Below are positions 62,442-64,000 of a DNA stretch of 64,000 bases, in pieces. The number at the start of each line of letters is the position of its first letter. Position 1 is the stretch's first letter. Origin of the DNA: Thiothrix eikelboomii. Its GTDB lineage: Bacteria; Pseudomonadota; Gammaproteobacteria; Thiotrichales; Thiotrichaceae. Made by a program: the position numbers and the translations under genes. The notes beneath the pieces are model-generated. The model saw nothing but the letters and a program-made list of their open reading frames with translations. It searched no databases and was not told the DNA's origin. The stretch covers positions 48,501 to 112,500 of the forward strand of contig NZ_FUYB01000010.1 of assembly GCF_900167255.1 (NCBI RefSeq), given 5' to 3'.

Positions 62442-64000
62442 TTACTCGTGCGTATGCGGGCGGACCGAACCGGCCACAATACTTGCCCCAAACTGCTCTT
62501 TTAATTGTAGGACGATGGGATCTTGTTCAATCGCCTGTTCAGCTTGTCGTTGTTGCTCTTGAGTCATCCGTAAGCGCCGTTTTTCTGGCGTATCCGCTAA
62601 CTCAGGGCTTAGCTCTAAACTGACACGTAGCGCTTGGCCTAAGACCTTAGTTAAAGCAGCCGCTAGTTGCTCTATAGCCCCACTAGTCTGTAAATTACTT
62701 GCGCTACTATCCATCAGTAAACGTACTTGATTACCTTCAATAGCCTTTAATAAACAATGCTCTGCTAATTGTTGAGCCATTCCCGTTAAATTTAAACGCG
62801 GTAATAACTCATACCATTCATTGCTACTCAGTTCTTGATTATTCAGCTTTGCTTGATCACTCAGTGTTTCTTGCTCGTTCAGCTTTGCTTGATCACTCAA
62901 TTTTTCTTGATCATTCAGCTTTGCGTTAACCATTAAAACTGGGGTTTCTACGGGCAAACTCTGATTGTTGGCAGCTTTAGGCTCTAACTTTATGGCAGAG
63001 TTTACCGATGGTACAACTGAACTGACTGAAGGCAAGGGAATAGACACAAGCCCCGCTGATTCTGGCTTAGGACTGGTTAAGCTTATTGGCCTAGCAGCCG
63101 TCGTGATAACAGGCTCTACTGGTGATTGCGCGCTTGGCTTTGATTCAGATAAGGGTGGTGTTAGTTTTTTTTTTAAGGTCGGTGATACTTTTGGATCATC
63201 CAAACGAAAGGCCAGCATCCGCAAAAGCATCATCTCAAAACCACTACGGGGGTCTGGATTTAAGGGGAGATCTCGCTTCCCATACAAAGCCATTTGATAA
63301 AATAGCTGCAAATCGGCGGGTGTAAATAAATCAATAAGCGCGGCAAGCTCAGTCTCAGACTCAAGGGGTTGAGCGACTAACTGCGCAACGGCTAGTTGAT
63401 GTAATAAAGCAATTAAACTATCCGCAGCGGTATTAAAATCTGTTGTTACTTGTGCCATTTGCTCAATGGCTACGAGTAAGGCATTGGCATCATTGCGAGC
63501 TAAGGCTTGTAGTAAGTGATGTAAGTGCTCACTAGGCAATAAGCCCAGCATATCCTGTACGGATTGATCACTAATTTGCCCCCCTCCCGTCACGATGGCT
63601 TGATCAGTTAAACTCAAAGCATCACGCATCGAACCATCAGCCGCTTTAGCCAACAAGTTTAGAGCGGTCGGTGTAAAAGCAATCTGCTCCTCAGTGAGTA
63701 CATGTGCTAAATGTGAGCTAATGAGCGCTAAGGGCATCCGCTTGAGATTAAATTGCAAACAACGCGATAAAACCGTCACTGGCAATTTTTGTGGGTCAGT
63801 AGTTGCTAATAAAAATTTAACGTGAGGCGGTGGCTCTTCCAAAGTTTTTAACAACGCATTGAAACTATGCCCAGAAAGCATATGCACTTCATCAATTAGA
63901 TAGATTTTATAGCGGCCACGAGTAGGCGCATATTGGACATTATCGAGTAGCTCTCGGGTGTCCTCCACTTTGGTTCGTGAAGCAGCATCCACCTCTAAAA
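62442..64000 (-). CDS. dnaX: DNA polymerase III subunits gamma/tau, C-terminal part
   Basis: The clamp-loader ATPase, cut by the right window edge, so the Walker A end is missing. [20 protein letters not shown] holds Walker [20 protein letters not shown] the sensor and arginine finger, and [19 protein letters not shown] the start of the lid. After the AAA+ and collar region (to about 63200) the tail is Pro/Ser/Gln-rich, like the tau-specific part that binds DnaB and the polymerase. A run of ten A at 63165-63174 could cause slippage and make a short gamma form. A 12-residue tandem repeat ([12 protein letters not shown] type) sits at 62842-62924. ybaB and recR follow. Confidence 0.95.
   Translation of the reverse strand, partial: LEVDAASRTKVEDTRELLDNVQYAPTRGRYKIYLIDEVHMLSGHSFNALLKTLEEPPPHVKFLLATTDPQKLPVTVLSRCLQFNLKRMPLALISSHLAHVLTEEQIAFTPTALNLLAKAADGSMRDALSLTDQAIVTGGGQISDQSVQDMLGLLPSEHLHHLLQALARNDANALLVAIEQMAQVTTDFNTAADSLIALLHQLAVAQLVAQPLESETELAALIDLFTPADLQLFYQMALYGKRDLPLNPDPRSGFEMMLLRMLAFRLDDPKVSPTLKKKLTPPLSESKPSAQSPVEPVITTAARPISLTSPKPESAGLVSIPLPSVSSVVPSVNSAIKLEPKAANNQSLPVETPVLMVNAKLNDQEKLSDQAKLNEQETLSDQAKLNNQELSSNEWYELLPRLNLTGMAQQLAEHCLLKAIEGNQVRLLMDSSASNLQTSGAIEQLAAALTKVLGQALRVSLELSPELADTPEKRRLRMTQEQQRQAEQAIEQDPIVLQLKEQFGASIVAGSVRPHTHE
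62842..62924. repeat. 36-bp tandem repeat inside dnaX
   Basis: Two full 36-bp units (62842-62877 and 62878-62913), with six differences between them, plus an 11-bp third start (TTCAGCTTTGC). They encode AKLNxQExLSDQ-type repeats in the disordered tau linker. In-frame repeat number could vary between strains. Confidence 0.8.
63165..63174 (-). promoter_or_regulatory. A10 slippage run in dnaX
   Basis: On the coding strand TTA-AAA-AAA-AAA-CTA holds ten consecutive A. Gaining one A leads to TNTTLI and a stop; losing one gives a stop right after KKN. Either event would end the product just after the conserved collar region, giving a gamma-like protein. Thermus dnaX uses A-run transcriptional slippage and E. 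coli an A AAA AAG ribosomal frameshift at the matching place. Confidence 0.6.

Noticed and set aside
63160..63180. The T10 run considered as a transcription terminator
   Set aside because: It lies inside the dnaX coding frame on the other strand, and no hairpin precedes it in either direction.

Overview
The window looks like a piece of gammaproteobacterial chromosome at moderate to low GC. Several neighbourhoods are typical of that class: dnaX-ybaB-recR, ftsK-lolA-rarA, rluC facing rne, yciO-trpS-scpA-scpB, yciB-yciI-peptidylprolyl isomerase, and hisN, aat, aceK and ygfZ. A sulfur-oxidising Thiotrichales relative (Thiothrix-like) would fit the mix of chromate and metal genes with IPTL-CTERM surface proteins. 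That placement is an inference from gene content; no 16S rRNA or tRNA gene was found here.

Layout. 1-3.2 kb is an accessory scrap heap, GC-richer than the rest: the tail of a DNA methyltransferase, a convergent restriction endonuclease with a small XRE regulator, a truncated and frameshifted mfd piece carrying a 28-bp palindromic element, a Phd antitoxin with a broken VapC, and a HepT-like remnant. 3.2-9.5 kb holds guanine deaminase, a large NAD-type glutamate dehydrogenase, an unknown disordered protein with repeated PLAL motifs and an AEC transporter. 9.5-16.2 kb has envelope proteins, a transglutaminase-like protein, a tas-yqiA-hopJ operon, hisN and a beta-helix lipoprotein. 16.2-29.3 kb is core cell biology: rarA, lolA, ftsK, trxB, aat, sppA, a HAD phosphatase, rluC, a long rne leader and RNase E, whose catalytic half and scaffold half lie in two different reading frames.

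29.3-35.6 kb is a metal island: an LMW phosphatase, chrB-chrA, then histidine-rich proteins around a HupE/UreJ-type permease fused to a second domain, ending with an EamA transporter that has a His-rich tail. 35.8-43.4 kb returns to housekeeping (scpAB, trpS, yciO, yciB, ygfZ). 43.4-44.2 kb is an AT-rich stretch with two decayed genes. 44.2-47.3 kb pairs an isocitrate/isopropylmalate-type dehydrogenase divergently with the isocitrate dehydrogenase kinase/phosphatase AceK, across an intergenic region with two TGTCGACA palindromes. 47.3-51.0 kb has an unknown cytosolic beta-helix protein, a phosphofructokinase and a small membrane protein.

51.1-60.9 kb carries three large secreted SdrD-B/GEVED/DUF11 proteins on the minus strand, the last ending in an IPTL-CTERM sorting signal. 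The window closes with hinT, recR, ybaB and the 3' part of dnaX. The dnaX gene carries a run of ten A residues just after the conserved AAA+ region, a likely slippage site for making the short gamma subunit.

Most promising for new biology: the His-rich/HupE-fusion metal locus, the split RNase E, the PLAL-motif protein, the IPTL-CTERM surface cluster with a possible thioester-like domain, and the dnaX slippage run.
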